64,000 nt of DNA from Rhynchosporium graminicola (taxonomy: Eukaryota > Ascomycota > Leotiomycetes > Helotiales > Ploettnerulaceae), in contig FJUW01000030.1 of NCBI GenBank assembly GCA_900074885.1, forward strand, positions 372,001 to 436,000, given 5' to 3'. The stretch's first letter is position 1; each line of letters begins with the position of its first letter. The position numbers and the translations under genes were made by a program. Below are positions 11,800 to 25,168 of the stretch, one piece after another. The notes under the pieces were generated by a model. That model made no database searches, had not been told where the DNA came from, and worked only from the letters and a program-made list of their open reading frames with translations.

Positions 11800-13300
11800 T
11801 TTGGTCCGAAGAACTTCTTAATGTAGGAAGGATTTCGCACAAGGATCTGGTCGTGCTGGTATTGGCTTCCGAAGCTATCTGACCTGAAATTGCCTTGATT
11901 TTTCATCTCGATCATAGCTTGTGCGAATCAAGGTAGCCTTTGTTGAGAAAGGGGCTTAGTGTTAACTGCATTCATGGATATCGCAACAAAGCCCCCGCCC
12001 TTACCCGGAGACTGTGTTCGATTCTCTCAGAAACAAGATCCGCTGCTCTGAGCTATCTAGATACTCCTGATCCATCAAGGCGATTGTGATAACAGTGTAC
12101 TAGATTAGCAATACATTCACGGCAACAAAGTACACCATTCCGGGACACGCGAGAATACTAGTGTACTATACGTGGCAGCATAATCGTACTTGACATAAAA
12201 GATGCAAGCGATGAAGCTACCATATGGGGGATGGTGCAAGATCTACAATACTGATGGAGGCCCTTTAAACATCGTACATTAGGCGCATAGAGCGGCTCGA
12301 CTCTTTCGAATCGCTTCGATTGTTTCCAAGTTTCTTTTCTGGCGCGCTTCGGCGATTTGCCGTGCCGTTTTAGGAGAATGGAGGGAGGGTGATGTAATGC
12401 TCATGTTTGCTATGCTTGGGGCGTGCGTGGATTAGAATGAAGAGGGGCTAATGAATCGAGTGTTTTATTCGACAACATGATTCGACAAATGCTTGTGGGA
12501 GGTCCTTTGGTCCATAGTGAAACAGAAACGGAAAACCAACCGCCCAGCAAAGAGAGAACCATATCAGCTGTAAGCACGCTATAACAAAAGCCACCCTTTC
12601 CTGGAGCGACACTACTCAGTCCAAGGTAAGCTCCCAAGGCTCACTCAAATCTGCCTGCAAGGTAAGATCCGAAGGGTTCCACGATTCTGAAGAAATTTCC
12701 GATTACATAAACCCTAGAGTGCAGATTCAGTAACGGCTCATTTGTTTCGAGGTATATCATCACTCCTTTCTGTAGTCGAGCAGCCCCACTCCTAAACGAA
12801 AGTCAATAAAGCTAACGAACCACTAAGCCTTAACTCATTAATCAGAGCTGTTTGATATTCTTTGCTTACCAGAACGCTCGTACAGGCTTTAGAGCATGTT
12901 TGTAAATTCAATTTTGGTGTGCAGAAACAGCAATTGATTTTCAAAATTGCAGTGTTGCCCCTGAAGCCATTCACAAAGAAAAATTGTAGAGCTCGCGTAT
13001 CGTCATGTGGGAGCGTTTTTACATCCAATTGTAGGGATCAATTTCACCTGCAGCAATTAATGAGTGGGATGGTATCATTATTTATTAGCGAATTGTGTGG
13101 AGTGACGTAGATAATTCGCTCCTCTGTACGACATTCCCGACTTTGCAAAGCTCCAGCATGATCGAATGTGTTGATTTGTTTGTCCCTAATATACTAGCCA
13201 GAGCAAATTGAGAAGAAACGAGAAGGCAGACGATCCTGAGATACCTTTACGATAGACCTTTATCCATGCTTGCGATACCGTTGGATCCGATCGAGACCTG
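11800..13300. other. Intergenic region, no gene recognised
   Basis: About 1.5 kb between pseudogene B and the SDR gene. Open frames such as the one at 12792-13028 are under 85 codons, have no motif I recognise and do not join to others through plausible splice sites. Nothing further could be supported. Confidence 0.45.
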
Positions 13301-14221
13301 TCAACCTATCTTGATTCCACCTCCACTTGCGCTAATCACAGTACCAGTGATCCACCTCGCATCTCGACTGCATAGCATTCCAACGACATCTGCAACATCC
13401 TCAGGCTGGCCGAATTCGGGAGAAGACTGGAGGGGAATGAACTCCTTCTTGAACTCCTCCAGCATGTCAGGAGGACATTTCATGACCGAATCGGTCTGAG
13501 TGATGCCAACTGCGATGGAATTTGCGGTTGTGCCTTCCATGAATGAGAACTAGACTTCGTTAGCAGTGCACAAAATACTGAGAGTAGTAAATGTATATAG
13601 GATGGAATTCATTTAGATAAGAGAAATCTTCACCCTCTCCTCTTTTCCTCCAAAAGCCATCGACCAAGTTCTACACAAAGACTCCCCAGCAGACTTGCCC
13701 GCTGCGTACATCAATTGACCGGACCAAGGCTGTCTTGCTCGAATAGATGAGATATAAATGATCCTACTCTCAGGCTGAAACATCTTTCTCTTGACAAACT
13801 CCTCGACAATTAACACCGGAGTCTGGATGTTGCTGATCATGCTCTCCTGAATGCTTTCGACCGTAAGTTCTCCGAGCGTAGCATCACGGGCATCAGAAGC
13901 ATTGTTGACGAAGATGTCGATACGGTTGGAGAAGTGCTCTGCAAGGACATCGGCAATATTCTGAGCACAAGTTGGGGAGAGGATGCTGCATTGAATAACA
14001 ACGATCTTGACGGAGCTTGATTGAGCATGAGATGTGAAGTGTGCACCAATTTCTTCCCCTATGCCGTGATGCATGGTACCTTCAGACGTTGCGCAGGTGC
14101 CTAGGATTGAACATCCTCTGGATGCGAGGTTTAAGGCGATGGCTCGGCCGATTCCTCGTGATGCTCCGGTGATGACGGCGACTTTGCCGTCGAGATCCAG
14201 TTCTCTCTTGGGAAGAGTCAT
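13301..14221 (-). CDS. Short-chain dehydrogenase/reductase
   Basis: Two exons, 13634-14221 and 13301-13549, with an 84-bp intron; 278 residues. The N-terminus is a Rossmann fold with the cofactor motif GASRGIGRA (about 19-27). NNAS follows strand beta-4. The catalytic Ser lies in IYISSI and the YxxxK pair in YAAGKSAGE, as in classical SDRs. Near the C-terminus, WITGTVISASGG is the usual end of the 3-oxoacyl-ACP-reductase-like group. It should be a cytosolic NAD(P)(H)-dependent oxidoreductase; the substrate cannot be told. The intron has a weak GTGAAG donor and a CTAG acceptor, but joining it keeps phase 0 and a continuous fold. It lies alone, with no cluster partners. Confidence 0.85.
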
Positions 14222-17170
14222 GTTTGTCTAGTCAGCCAGATTGGATTTAAATGACTTTATTTCAATGTATCTCAGGTTCGGGGTTATTGACAAGATGAAG
14301 TGTGGAGCAGAGAGATGGAGGGGTATTATGGATGACTCAGCAAAGCTAGTCTGCCCACCTGCAGGTCAAGAATACTCTATCCATACCTGCTGCCATACAC
14401 ATACCTACGCTATCTGCGACCTCTAATCAGTCTCACGTCGCATTAGACTATAAGACCATGGAGCCATCTGACTCCTAAGCAACCGGCATACATACACGAT
14501 TCCTTGATGGTGTGTGTAAGACTCGTTGATATTGTTATAACCATTACCCTGCACCGTTTGTCAAGTTCAAATGACTGACAGGCCAACCTCGTTGATGGCG
14601 TGGGTCTACGAACCTACGATTCTCCACAAAACATAGATGTGAATGTTGCAAGTGTGTTTGGTCGGGTATGTCCATCAATCTTTCCAAAACTGACGTTTAA
14701 AGCATGAGAGGTTTAGGAACAACTGATATCGAGCTGGAGACTCATGCAAGTCATGGACTAGTCATGTTTTCCATTGCGAAGGCCACACTGATATCGAGCT
14801 GGAGACTCATGCAAGTCATGGACTAGTCATGTTTTCCATTGCGAAGGCCACAAAATAGGATTTAGATGGAAACATGACAACGAACCTGGTACGAAGAAGA
14901 ATTCACGTTTGAAGCTGCACTATATGATAAAAACCAATCTGAAGGACATATGTAAGCGCTGCTGGCATTTACCTTCAGCAAAATTATTCCGAGAACTTTG
15001 GGCGCCGAAATTTGGGCCGAAATGGTTGAGCCCCTGACAGAAATCTGCCTTAAGTATTATTCAGATTGCCAGATTGCGAATCATCAACAGCTTCCAGAGA
15101 AGCTTTTTGATCTTTAAATGTTCAGTAAAGCCACATTAAGCTTGTTCCGACTTTGGGGATAGATAAACTCACATGTATTGCTTCAAGTTCTTCCTGGGGG
15201 AAAGTACGAGCAATGACTAACACGGCAACTAATTTGAAGAGTAATTTTGAAGGGATACCAACCGGACGCCTCCCGAAAACGTTTTTGGAAGCTGCTCTGA
15301 TTAAATCAAAAGTCAAGATAAGATCTCCTCTAATGTAAGCTGGGGAGTGAAGGGGTGGGTATCAACCAGGTCAAAACAACGCAATGTCAGCGATGGCTGT
15401 AAGAAACTGGCACAAACTTGTCTCAATTTACTCCACGATGAGTTTGACAAAGTGTAGCGACAGTCTTCCGGCGTATTTTTCCTTTGCATTGGTAGAGCGG
15501 TTCTCCTCTTTAAAAGATATAACCTCTAGATCACCGGCATTCCCCGTTGAGGACTCGATTGCTGGAGGTTCGAGAGGGAAGAAACGACGAATTATATTCC
15601 TTCCGACTGTACTCTACGTTTCCAACTATCTATAGTAACTTCCGACCACTGCGAGAGCTCGACTCTCCCTTCGTTTCAATCAGATCTACTGGTACCTCCG
15701 TTCTTCAAACTTTACATGAGCAAAAGGCGCAGCGTATCGATGCGCGTCGATTTATCCCGACAATCAATGACGCCTATCAGGTAGTTGGTAAACAAATTCG
15801 CCTCGCTTAATTACCTAGGAGGTAGGAAGGAGGCTTTTGGTGAGAGTTACGCAAGATACATATCTATGACCATTATTGTTTGCTTATGAAAAGATGGTAT
15901 GTCGTATTATGCAGTTGCATCATCACCCAAGCAGCACATTTTGAAGAGGATGAGAGGACTGGAAATGCGAAACTGGGACTAAATGTCGACAATTTATGCA
16001 GCCAATGTCTCACAATATCCCTTTGGAATATTAAATTTGATTCGACATTTATACAGCCAGGAGCGAAATTCTCGAAGGTTATAATATATGTTTAGTTCTA
16101 GATAGGTACTTTTAGCTGAGGAGCTACTATAGCTAACTCTATTTAGGTCTGAAGAAATCGTGATATGCTAGTTGCAATAGCTATAGCGTATCAAAGTATG
16201 ATTCAGAAGTTGGTTTCAAATGCAAGCCCGTCATCTGCTTTCATAGTCCATGTGGTTTTTGATCATTCAACAATTCATCCCGTCAAGTTGAGATATGAAG
16301 GGGAATTTACATAAATACTATGCATCAAGGGAGACCTCGAATCAGTGCCATCGCTGGTTAGCTCAGGGGGCTGAGCAGGGGGACAAGGCAAGGATAATAT
16401 GTTTCCAGGCTAGAAACCTTAAACGAGGAGTAGTTATTCTTGGCGTGACGCTAGTAGTAACCTGGCTTCACATTCGTGAACACTCATGAACTCCAAATAT
16501 ATTTCCTATTCTCTACAGAGCCATATCACAAGTGTGTACTTCTGGTCGGTCCACGTCAATTGATTTCTTGATCTAGTCATTCCGTAAGAGCAAGTCACCT
16601 CATCCCATGCGTCTTTCGGTTGCGTCGTACTCGTTTGTTTGCCTCACTTTTCATCCCCCAGTCATCTTCGCCCAGTTCCATTGTTACACCAACCCGCATC
16701 CATTACTTGTCCCTGTAAGTTCATCTCACGCATCCCGCTGCTTTACAGTCTCCTATCTGCTGCTTTCAGCTCATTCGCTGCAGCGACCCGGGGAGCTGGG
16801 TTATATGTCCGCACCCATGTGACCCTGAGTCACGGGTGATCGTGTCCAATCCGCGTAAAGTGGAAATAATTCTGCGCGTCTCCCAGGCCTGCCTTGATAA
16901 TTGCCCGCGTTTGTTGCTACCTTGGCTGGCGGTGATATTGTTGAGGTATATATAGGCAGCTCCTCTCCCTCTTCCATTGTCTTGCTCTCATCCCATTTCT
17001 GAGGCTCTTCGACAATCGACATCGACAATTCAACAACTATCATCCTCAACGACATCTACAAATTGTTTGGATGATACAGCTGTAAATTACTAATCAGACA
17101 TCTTCTCGACATCTGTCAATCGAGGATATTCACGATAACCATCCCGAAGTAACTCTCACAGCCAGCGAAT
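14222..17170. other. Gene-poor region with repeat relics
   Basis: Nearly 3 kb without a supportable gene. It holds an exact 65-bp tandem duplication (14723-14852), AT-rich stretches around 16080-16260 and several open frames of 60-90 codons (for example 15384-15635 +) lacking motifs or splice continuity. The last 300 bp is the promoter and leader of the BTB gene, pyrimidine-rich upstream of 17171. Confidence 0.45.
14723..14852. repeat. 65-bp tandem duplication (two identical copies)
   Basis: Two adjacent identical 65-bp units, 14723-14787 and 14788-14852, each starting CTGATATCGAGCTGGAGACT and ending GAAGGCCACA. Perfect identity suggests a recent duplication. It lies in non-coding sequence. 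Confidence 0.9.
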
Positions 17171-18147
17171 ATGTTCGGCAGAAGCAAATCACAGACGGAG
17201 AGTTTCTCGAGAAAGAGTCGAAGCAAGAAGAATCCTTCCTTTCGAGAACATGCCGTTTCAAAAAGTCGACCGGAGAAATCAACTCGAAAGCTTCCAGCTG
17301 AGGAAGCAAACCCGATGGGCGGGTAAGCATTCCATCCGAATTGTTTCTGCGGAAAATTTGTACAATTATTAACCTGCCTTTGCACAGTACTTTAACCTCA
17401 TCGATCATCACACTCGTCGTCGGTCGGGAACAACGGCTATTCGCTGCACACGAAGACGTTCTCTGCATATCACCCTTTTTCCAAGTCGCCTGCCGCGGAC
17501 AATTCATGGAAGCAGCCGCGAAACGCATCTCTCTTCCCGATGAAGAACCAGAAATCTTCTCTTCTGTCCTCGAATATCTCTACAAAGGCGACTACTATCC
17601 TCGTCTCATACATAATAAGCGGAAGAACTCATGGGAGTTGGAAACTGGCGATGGAGGGACAGGAAGCATCGAAAGCACAGTCTACCATCATGGTATCGAT
17701 GGAGAATTGTTGAAGGATACTGTTATATATTGTACAGCTGAGAAGTATGGCTTGGATGAGTTGAAGAGAGTTGCTTTGCGGAAGCAGGGTTTGCGTAAGC
17801 TCCCATTTCTCTCAACCACATTCACAGTGTCCACTCTATGTTTTCATTCATCTCTAGTTGACATTCATTTTCTCTTTATCGGAGAACCAACACTAACAGC
17901 ATCATCAACAGAATCCGGCATCCAATGCAGCACAATCCTCTCCTCGGCTCGATACGCCTATGCCAACACACCTGATACCGACTCTAAGCTCCGAGCACAC
18001 TATCTCGCCCTGATCATCCGCAGCCGTGGTACATTCAAACGTAGCGGTACTATGCAGATGGAGATGCAAGCTGGCGGGTCCCAGCTCTTCTTCGACCTCT
18101 TCGTCGCTCTATGCAACCATGTCGATGATGTTGCATCGATCGCGTAA
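17171..18147 (+). CDS. BTB/POZ domain protein
   Basis: Exons 17171-17322, 17388-17794 and 17912-18147. The protein starts MFGRSKSQTESFSRKSRSKK, a basic Ser-rich leader. The BTB fold (about 52-170) follows: SIITLVVGREQRLFAAHEDV, ISPFFQVACRGQFME, RISLPDEEPEIFSSVLEYLY. After the second intron comes YAYANTPDTDSKLRAHYLAL, typical of fungal BTB proteins of this type. Such proteins dimerise and often act as substrate adaptors for Cul3 ligases; no partner is indicated here. The stop at 18145-18147 sits inside a possible GTAAGT donor, so the gene may continue: an open stretch reading LAVFGPIIDDDS begins near 18252. The C-terminal end is therefore uncertain. Confidence 0.8.
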
Positions 18148-19842
18148 GTGCACTACCTTCTCATTCCATACTTCTCAACCCAGCCCAACCTCAGTATTGA
18201 GGTTAGTGAGAAGTCTTGTGACGATATACTGATGAGTAATAGCAGTTCGCCTCGCAGTGTTCGGACCCATCATTGATGATGACTCTACGTCTCATGACCT
18301 CTTCGCTCATCACTTATTGCCGCATCTTCTCATTCGTCATCGGCAAATATCTTTCTCATCGTGGCTATTAATCATTCGGGCGGCTTCATTCATACTCTAC
18401 TTCCAACACAAACACACAAGCAATCAATGATCTGGAGATGGAGTTCGGTTTCACAACTTCGCTTTGATACCTGGCGTTTGGAGATTGGGTCTGCTTTTTC
18501 TCGCTTTTGGGGGTTGACTGTTGCAACACAACTTACATCAATCAATCAACAACAACATTTGTATCACTCCTATTCTATACCGTCGGCTTGTCTGTTTCTA
18601 TCTGCTTGTACTCGGTTGGGCTGTTGATGTTTCCTCTTATCTTGTTGCTGTACTTCTATTCCCCCGCTTGCGTTGCCCCGTGTTTGCTGGCTCACCAACT
18701 ACCGTATGTTCGTCTGTCTGCACGCGCCGCCTCGTCTCTTCATCTGGCTTTTACATCCCTATTTGTTTCTATCATTATTCCAATTCTTCCCATTCCTATG
18801 GAATCAACTCAGTCAAATCTATCATGTCCCAATCTTCTTCTGCAACACAAAGAAACCGAGAGCAACAGAAGCGAGCGCGGCAAGCAGAACCCGCCACATG
18901 TATCAATATCCTTCTTGTAACTTGATCTTTTTGATTACATCTCTTCTCCCGTTCAGCGTCTCTGTCTCGTGTTCCATCAATCCACCGTTCTTTTCATATC
19001 TCACAGCATCTCCGAAATGATAATCGACTGGTGAGGATTTTTTTTTTTTCGATTCCTCCAGAAAAACGAAGAAATATATATATATATACGTACGTGTTGT
19101 ATCTCCATTGGAGACTGAGATGGATGGATGGATCGGGCTGCAAGCCATGGTTCACGAGAATGCAAGATTGGATTGGGTGGAGTGGGTGTCCCAAGCGAGG
19201 CCGCACCATCTCGAGATCTCGACGTTGGACTTGGGCTGAGATGCAGAGGTCTTCTACAGATTGATCACAACAGCATAGCGAAAAGAAGCAGGGCGATGTG
19301 ATGATAATTTGATTTGAGAGGATTGATGTAAAATTTCGGGAGAAGGGAATGAATGCATGTTGGGCTGCAGGGTTTTTAGAAATTTTTGATAGGGTATCAT
19401 CATTAACAGGTATCAATGTAGGAAATTCAATCTAGCTGATGAGGTTTTGCATATATACTGAATGAGTGAAGCATATAGGGCGCTAACAGATCGTCGAGAG
19501 AAATGTAGTTGAGATTCGTAACCGGATATGAAGCCGTGGACTCCTTTCCATACGTTGTTCTTGTCAATATCCGCGCCCGGACATCGATCCAATAAATCCG
19601 ATCCCACAAATAAATGAATGAATGAGCAATTACCAGTTTCTCTATGATATATTGAAAATCACCCACCAATAGTAGGAAGTCAGTGTATCCTCGAATCGAA
19701 GCCAGCAATTTATTTCCCTGCTTCGTTTTCACGGGCGCGGATTCATACAGTTGATCAGTCGGAGATTCAGATGGATGGGATAGTAGAACTATGTTATGCA
19801 CTGAATTCCATTTCCGAGCCTCCATCTCTCCATCTTTTCATT

Positions 19843-19866
19843 TCTCTCTCTCTCTCTCTCTCTCTC
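19843..19866. repeat. (CT)n microsatellite
   Basis: Twelve uninterrupted CT units in intergenic DNA between the BTB gene and CSN12. Confidence 0.9.
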
Positions 19867-20273
19867 GCCATATATTGTAGCTTAAACTTCCCGACGAGTG
19901 AGTCTATGGAGTCATTCATCCTCTTTACCTCCTTACTTCATCTCTCATTACCCCATCTATCCATCCATCCATCCATCCCAGTCATAAAAAAGTCCTTCAT
20001 TCATTCAGCCCAGTCATGAGAGGTAAAAAACCGGGCATTCGCCGAGTGTACGATTCTATTCGTCAATGGCAAGCTCCAAGACCGGTGAATAATAGGACCC
20101 GTGCCGCTGGTAGTGGCGGGTTGTGAGAGGACTCGGGAGTGACTCACTGTGCTGGGAGAGAACGGGGGTAGGTGAGAGGATGGGAGGGTAGGGGTGCTGC
20201 TTTATGCGTTCTCTACGTATCTATCTACCTATCTATCTATCTATACGTGATGGGATTGGCTGGTCTATGATAA

Positions 20274-20307
20274 TGTATGTATGTATGTATTTATGTATGT
20301 ATGTATG
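20274..20307. repeat. (TATG)n microsatellite with one interruption
   Basis: About eight TATG-type units with one TTATG break, following a CTAT tract about 30 bp upstream. Confidence 0.85.
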
Positions 20308-20814
20308 CCGTGCTGTGGGTTGATGCAAGGAGGTAAGTCTGTATTTTATTGTGATGTGATGTGGTGTGGTGTGGGAGTGTGGATATGTGAAGTGCTGTGC
20401 AAGCTGGATTTGTACACCGAGGAGGAGGAGAGAGGAGGAGGAGGAGGGGTGGGACTCGTTCGCTTTAGGTGTCTATTTTGATTCTTGATATGTTCAGATC
20501 AGGAGGTCGAGTATATACATGTGAGATAGATGGATAGATGGAAGGATGGATGAGTTCAAAGCTTGTGATGGAAGAAGGGAGAAAGCAAGGGAGTAAGGGA
20601 GATCAAAAGGCTGGTGTATTGAAGCGCTTTTCATTGGGTAGGTATAATACATCTGTTTGATGCATGGTATATGACTGAAAGCTTCCCAAGCAACGCCCAT
20701 GCACAGAAGCAGAGAGAATTTCACCAAGGCTCTGACTTGGCTATGACTACCTAGATCTGAATGAATCGAGGGGGTAAATGCTTCACGTATGCACATCGAC
20801 CTGATCAGTCAGGC

Positions 20815-22847
20815 TCAAACACCAGTGCCGGGAAATGCCCCGCCTTTACTGAGCACGACGATGCCGCGCTCGCGGGCGATGTAGCCTTTCATCAGGTTCT
20901 GGAGGATGGTTAGCGAGACTCGGAGTGAAGTTAGATGAGGATGGTGATGGTGTGGTAGGGATGGTGAACAGGTGTGAATGGATGCGGAGGGGTGTGAGGG
21001 GTGGTGAATCTTGGTAAATCATGGTGATTAGGTAGAATAGGCGAGAGGTTGCCTGGCCAGGCTGTTATCGTGACAACAAACACCCCAACCACGATGATCA
21101 TGTACACGGCCGTATAGACTACTAGAGGCGATTTGATGGCGAAGAATTGAAGAAATGGAAATATGTCAGAAAGAGAAGAAACACGTACCTTATAAATCAT
21201 CGTACTCAGCAAACACTCCACCTCATCACCATCCATCATCTCCCGACTCCCCAAACTAATCGCCGCCGCAAATTCAGCCACAGGTATTCTCGTCCGTCTC
21301 ACCATTTTGCTCTCCCCATTCGCATCCTTTACGCCCTCTTCAAACCCACCAGCAATGAAAACCTTTCGAAGTAAATTCCTCAAAGCAATATCGCGACCAC
21401 GCTCTAGAGTGAGGTAGATCCGCCGTTTCGTGAACTCGTTTTCACCTGCTACGAGAGCGGCGTCGAAGCCGGAAAGGTCCCCGGATTTGATGCAGTGTGA
21501 AAGAGGAGAGAAGAGAGCTTGTAGATGAGGGTAGGGTGCTAGAAGAGAGGGGCTGGGGAGGGTGTGAGTTGTTAGGAGATGGCAGGGGATGAGGTAGGTG
21601 AGAATTAATCTGGATGTATTTGTCAGTTCTGGTTGGTCCTGATTTTCGATTGAATGTGAATTCGACTGCATGGTAATGGATGCAGACTCACTCTTTATTT
21701 CGGACCGAGTCCTTATGACACATTTGCCATGCTTCCGTTAAGTGCTTCTCAGCCTGTTGGATGTTAGAATCTTGGCATTTCGGTTCCGGGTAGCAAGCAG
21801 GCAGGCAAACCTCTTCGTAAGCCTCCTCGAGGAAATATATGACCCCGACATAATATTTAAACGTCACCTGGTGTGCCTTGGGGAAGGCGTCAAGCGCTGG
21901 CATGTCGCCTCGATATGCCTGAATTGCTTTCAAGATGTTCTTCGAAAGACTGATGGAGTTGAGCTTGAAATAGGTCTTGAACAGGAGGTTGATGATGTTA
22001 TAGATTCCCCATTTCCGCGATTCCTCTAGGGGTGCTCTGCTTCAAATCAGCCTTACCCACTCGACAGTTGAAGCTATGCTTACCTATCGCTGAGACATGT
22101 CGTAAAGATCTTATTCAGATATCTAGCTGCATCCTCTAGTTTCTCATTCTTCTCAGCCTCAGGGTTGAAGTCATCAAAGTTGGTGACTGATCCGGTCGTC
22201 CCAGCAGCTCCTTCATCTGCCTTGATGGCGAATATTCGAAGGTATTTGCCTGCCATGTACAGACAAGGCACAGTCCAGGCTTCAAAATTACAATTGGTGT
22301 ATCCCCTTATGAGGCTTACGGTCATGTCTCTCCATGTTTCGTAGACTTTGAGCCAAGAGACCTGAGAATGTCAGCTAAATCTACCACGTCTTCGCTCGCT
22401 ACGCTTTCACTCTAGGCATAGTTATCATCACGTGATCATCTCAACCAGATGAGAGATGCCAGAAGCAATCGTCTGCTGCACAACACTTGTTTCTCTTTTC
22501 CCAAAAAATGTAACAAAGAGATCATGAGATCCGAGAGCTCGTACCTTTGCACTCGTCTCAGCAGCCGCCTCCGCCTTCAATATCTCTCCCACAGCCTTCC
22601 AATACAGCTGATACACGTCGACCCAGCCATTCCCCTCGTCTTGCGGAAGGGTGAATGGCGATGTATGATCGTTCAACAGCCGATTCTTGAAATCTCGCTG
22701 GACGTGTTGGAAGTTTGTGCTTTGGTAGAATCTTTCAAGTCGGTCTGGCTCTGATGTAGGAGGTATGGGACTCAGAGTTTGGGCTAGCGCATATCCATCA
22801 CCCTTTTCGTAGGCTTTTCTGAAGTCACCGAATACTTCGTCCATCAT
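20815..22847 (-). CDS. CSN12: CSN12-type PCI domain protein
   Basis: Six exons in coding order: 22545-22847, 22084-22361, 21811-22036, 21692-21753, 21189-21609 and 20815-20898; 457 residues, all junctions in frame. The start is the first of two adjacent ATGs, giving [20 protein letters not shown], which fits the family's N-terminus. Internal blocks include [51 protein letters not shown] (across a 57-nt in-frame intron) and [10 protein letters not shown]. The C-terminal PCI/winged-helix region ends [23 protein letters not shown]12/Thp3 proteins act in COP9-linked and mRNA-export/transcription complexes. The final intron (20899-21188, 290 bp) is long for this window. It is convergent with nothing and divergent from RPL20. 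Confidence 0.9.
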
Positions 22848-23338
22848 AAGTCTCAACCGTTTTGTTTGCTGGAATTCAAGGAATGCTGTGATGTTGCTTG
22901 GTATCTCGTGACATTTGTAGCCTGGATTGTAAGGTTTAGACTTGATCTCGAAGCTGATTTTCAGCTAAAGCTCATAGCTTGGGAGTCGCTTTGGGATATC
23001 GATGTCGTATCAAGGAACTCAAGGTAGAAAGCTCGACAGGTCTGTTATTGTAAAATGATTCAGATAGTGGGTGAGCCTAACAATTCTCCCTGTGCCTGTG
23101 CTTCTTCAACTGTTTGATGCTGATGCTGATGCTGCAATGGGGCGCCAAGATCTTTAGCCCAAACTAGATTAGCGTAATCACAGGGGCTTGCCGGGCCTCG
23201 CTTAGTGGGCGCACGAAAGATTTCCATTTCCTTCAATCCCGCGATCAACTTCAACGACAACATCGACAAACGACCAGTTATTCAAAGTGAGTGCTTCTGC
23301 AGATTATTGCATTACGATCAATTACTGACTATTCAAAG

Positions 23339-24380
23339 ATGGGTAAGCTACAGATTTTCATTTCCTTTTCTATACCAGGATCCGGACGGTGGGGCGCGCA
23401 ACGCAATTTCGACGATAACATGGAAACTTCACCACGACCATAAAAGCCAGCAGAATTTAAGAAGAAAGGAGATCTGAGGGTGATCGGGCAGTAGAAGTGA
23501 GGCATCGAACGGAGAAATATCCCGCTTCATGGAGATGGTGAAATAAGAGAGGAATGCGGTTTGACGACAAAGTCCGACTCCAGCAGCAGTTTTACGACGG
23601 CGCTTGAGAGGCAAATCTTCGAATAAGACGACAAGACTCAAAATCACACCTCCTTATAATCGCTTTGCATCAAATCTTGTCTCCCATTCAGAAATCTGCC
23701 TCGCACGACTATAGACCATGGACCAGATGGGAAATGAATGGAAGGCTAACACACAAGCAGGTCGTCTTACGGAATACCAGGTCATTGGCCGCCACTTGCC
23801 ATCTGAGGCAAACCCGGCACCAAAGTTGTACAGAATGAGAATTTTTGCACCTAACACCGTTGTTGCAAAGTCTCGTTTCTGGTACTTCTTGATGAAGCTC
23901 CGAAAGGTCAAGAAGGCGAACGGAGAGATCGTCAGCTTAAACGTCGTATGTAAACTTGAATCTGCCGGTCCATCTAGTTACTAACAACTCGAAGATCCAC
24001 GAGAAGCGCCCAATGAAGGTCAAGAACTTCGGTATCTGGATCCGATACGACTCGCGCTCCGGCACCCACAACATGTACAAGGAGTACCGTGAGATGTCAA
24101 GAACCGATGCCGTTGAGGCTATGTACCAAGATATGGCTGCCAGACATCGTTCCCGTTTCCGTTCCGTTCACGTACGTGTAATTCGCAATTGGCCCCCATC
24201 ATCGATACTAATAAACTGCAGATCCTCAAGGTCGTCGAGCTCGAGAAGACCGATGATGTCAAGCGTCCATACATCAAGCAGCTCCTTACCAAGGACCTCA
24301 AATTCCCTCTCCCTCACCGCGTGTCCAAGGCTACTGGCAAGAAGATCTTTTCCGGAAGCAGACCATCGACTTTCTACTGA
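23339..24380 (+). CDS. RPL20: 60S ribosomal protein L20 (eL20/L18Ae)
   Basis: Four exons: 23339-23342, 23761-23945, 23995-24171 and 24222-24380; 174 residues. The first coding exon is only ATGG; a 418-bp intron follows, and joining gives [17 protein letters not shown], the expected fungal N-terminus. Later blocks are [59 protein letters not shown] and the terminal STFY. The length agrees with the family. A long first intron right after the start codon is common in fungal ribosomal genes. A possible 5' UTR intron (23287-23338, GTGAGT...AAAG) precedes the ATG. The protein is a structural part of the large ribosomal subunit. Confidence 0.96.
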
Positions 24381-25168
24381 GCTGGTCAGGTTGGGTTGGT
24401 CTGGTTGGGTGATAAGTTATTTGGCTTGGGACGGAATCTGGTGTTGCACTGCATAAAAGGTTATTCTTTCTAGCCTTTTGCCCATTGAAGCCAGATTACG
24501 AATGGCAATGATTAAGCAAAAATCTGAAGCATTTCCATGGTCACTGTGAGATATGAGTTAGTGGGACTGATGCAAAGAGGTAGAGCACGATCAAGCGGAG
24601 GAGTCGGCGGCAACAGAAGAGGAGAACTTGAAGTGTCATGTATCAGGCTAAAAAGTATTCTCACAAGTCTACACGACAGCTGTAAGGCAACCGTGACAGT
24701 GTGAATGCAACGCGAAGTTACCAAGCGGTACCAGATTGCTGTGCCAGAGCCGTAAGCTCTTGAAGCTGATGGTTTCGGGCGAAGCAATGATTTGCAGGTG
24801 TATCAAATAGCCCTGCAAAGTTTCATTGGCGCAAAATCTGGGCCAAGTGGCATTTGAGCCTTCAGGGTTCAAATTTCAACCTGTTCTCTATCAATATTCA
24901 AGGTCTATGGGTATTTGCAGTATATCACTTGCTACAGACTTCGTCTGTTTCTGTCTAGGATAACACAGCTTCACGTAAATTCTCAATTATGTACACCGAT
25001 CGAGCGACGCAACGTTTCTGGGATACATTGTAAGAGAAATCATTCAGGTGTCTGGTACGAATTTCCAAGCCGCGAATACTATACTATCTTAGACTCGATA
25101 CATTTTTCTGCATGATTGGCCATGATTCAGAGATTGGCCATGATTCGAATTCGCTTTCAATTCCGCAA

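Larger units (their letters stand above)
18148..20814. other. Intergenic region rich in simple repeats
   Basis: About 2.7 kb. The first part is pyrimidine-rich and may include the 3' end of the BTB gene. It contains CT repeats (19843-19866), CATC repeats (about 19961-19979), CTAT repeats (about 20217-20245) and TATG repeats (20274-20307). Open frames here are low-complexity translations of these tracts. No gene could be supported. Confidence 0.5.

Noticed and set aside
15122..15810. Several 60-90 codon open frames around 15.1-15.8 kb
   Set aside because: They overlap in conflicting frames and show no motif or joined structure.
16350..16385. TTAGCTCAG-like sequence resembling a tRNA D-arm
   Set aside because: No anticodon arm, T-loop box or acceptor pairing follows.
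23060..23269. 69-codon minus-strand open frame between CSN12 and RPL20
   Set aside because: It overlaps the RPL20 leader in antisense, lacks homology I recognise and needs a non-ATG or late start.
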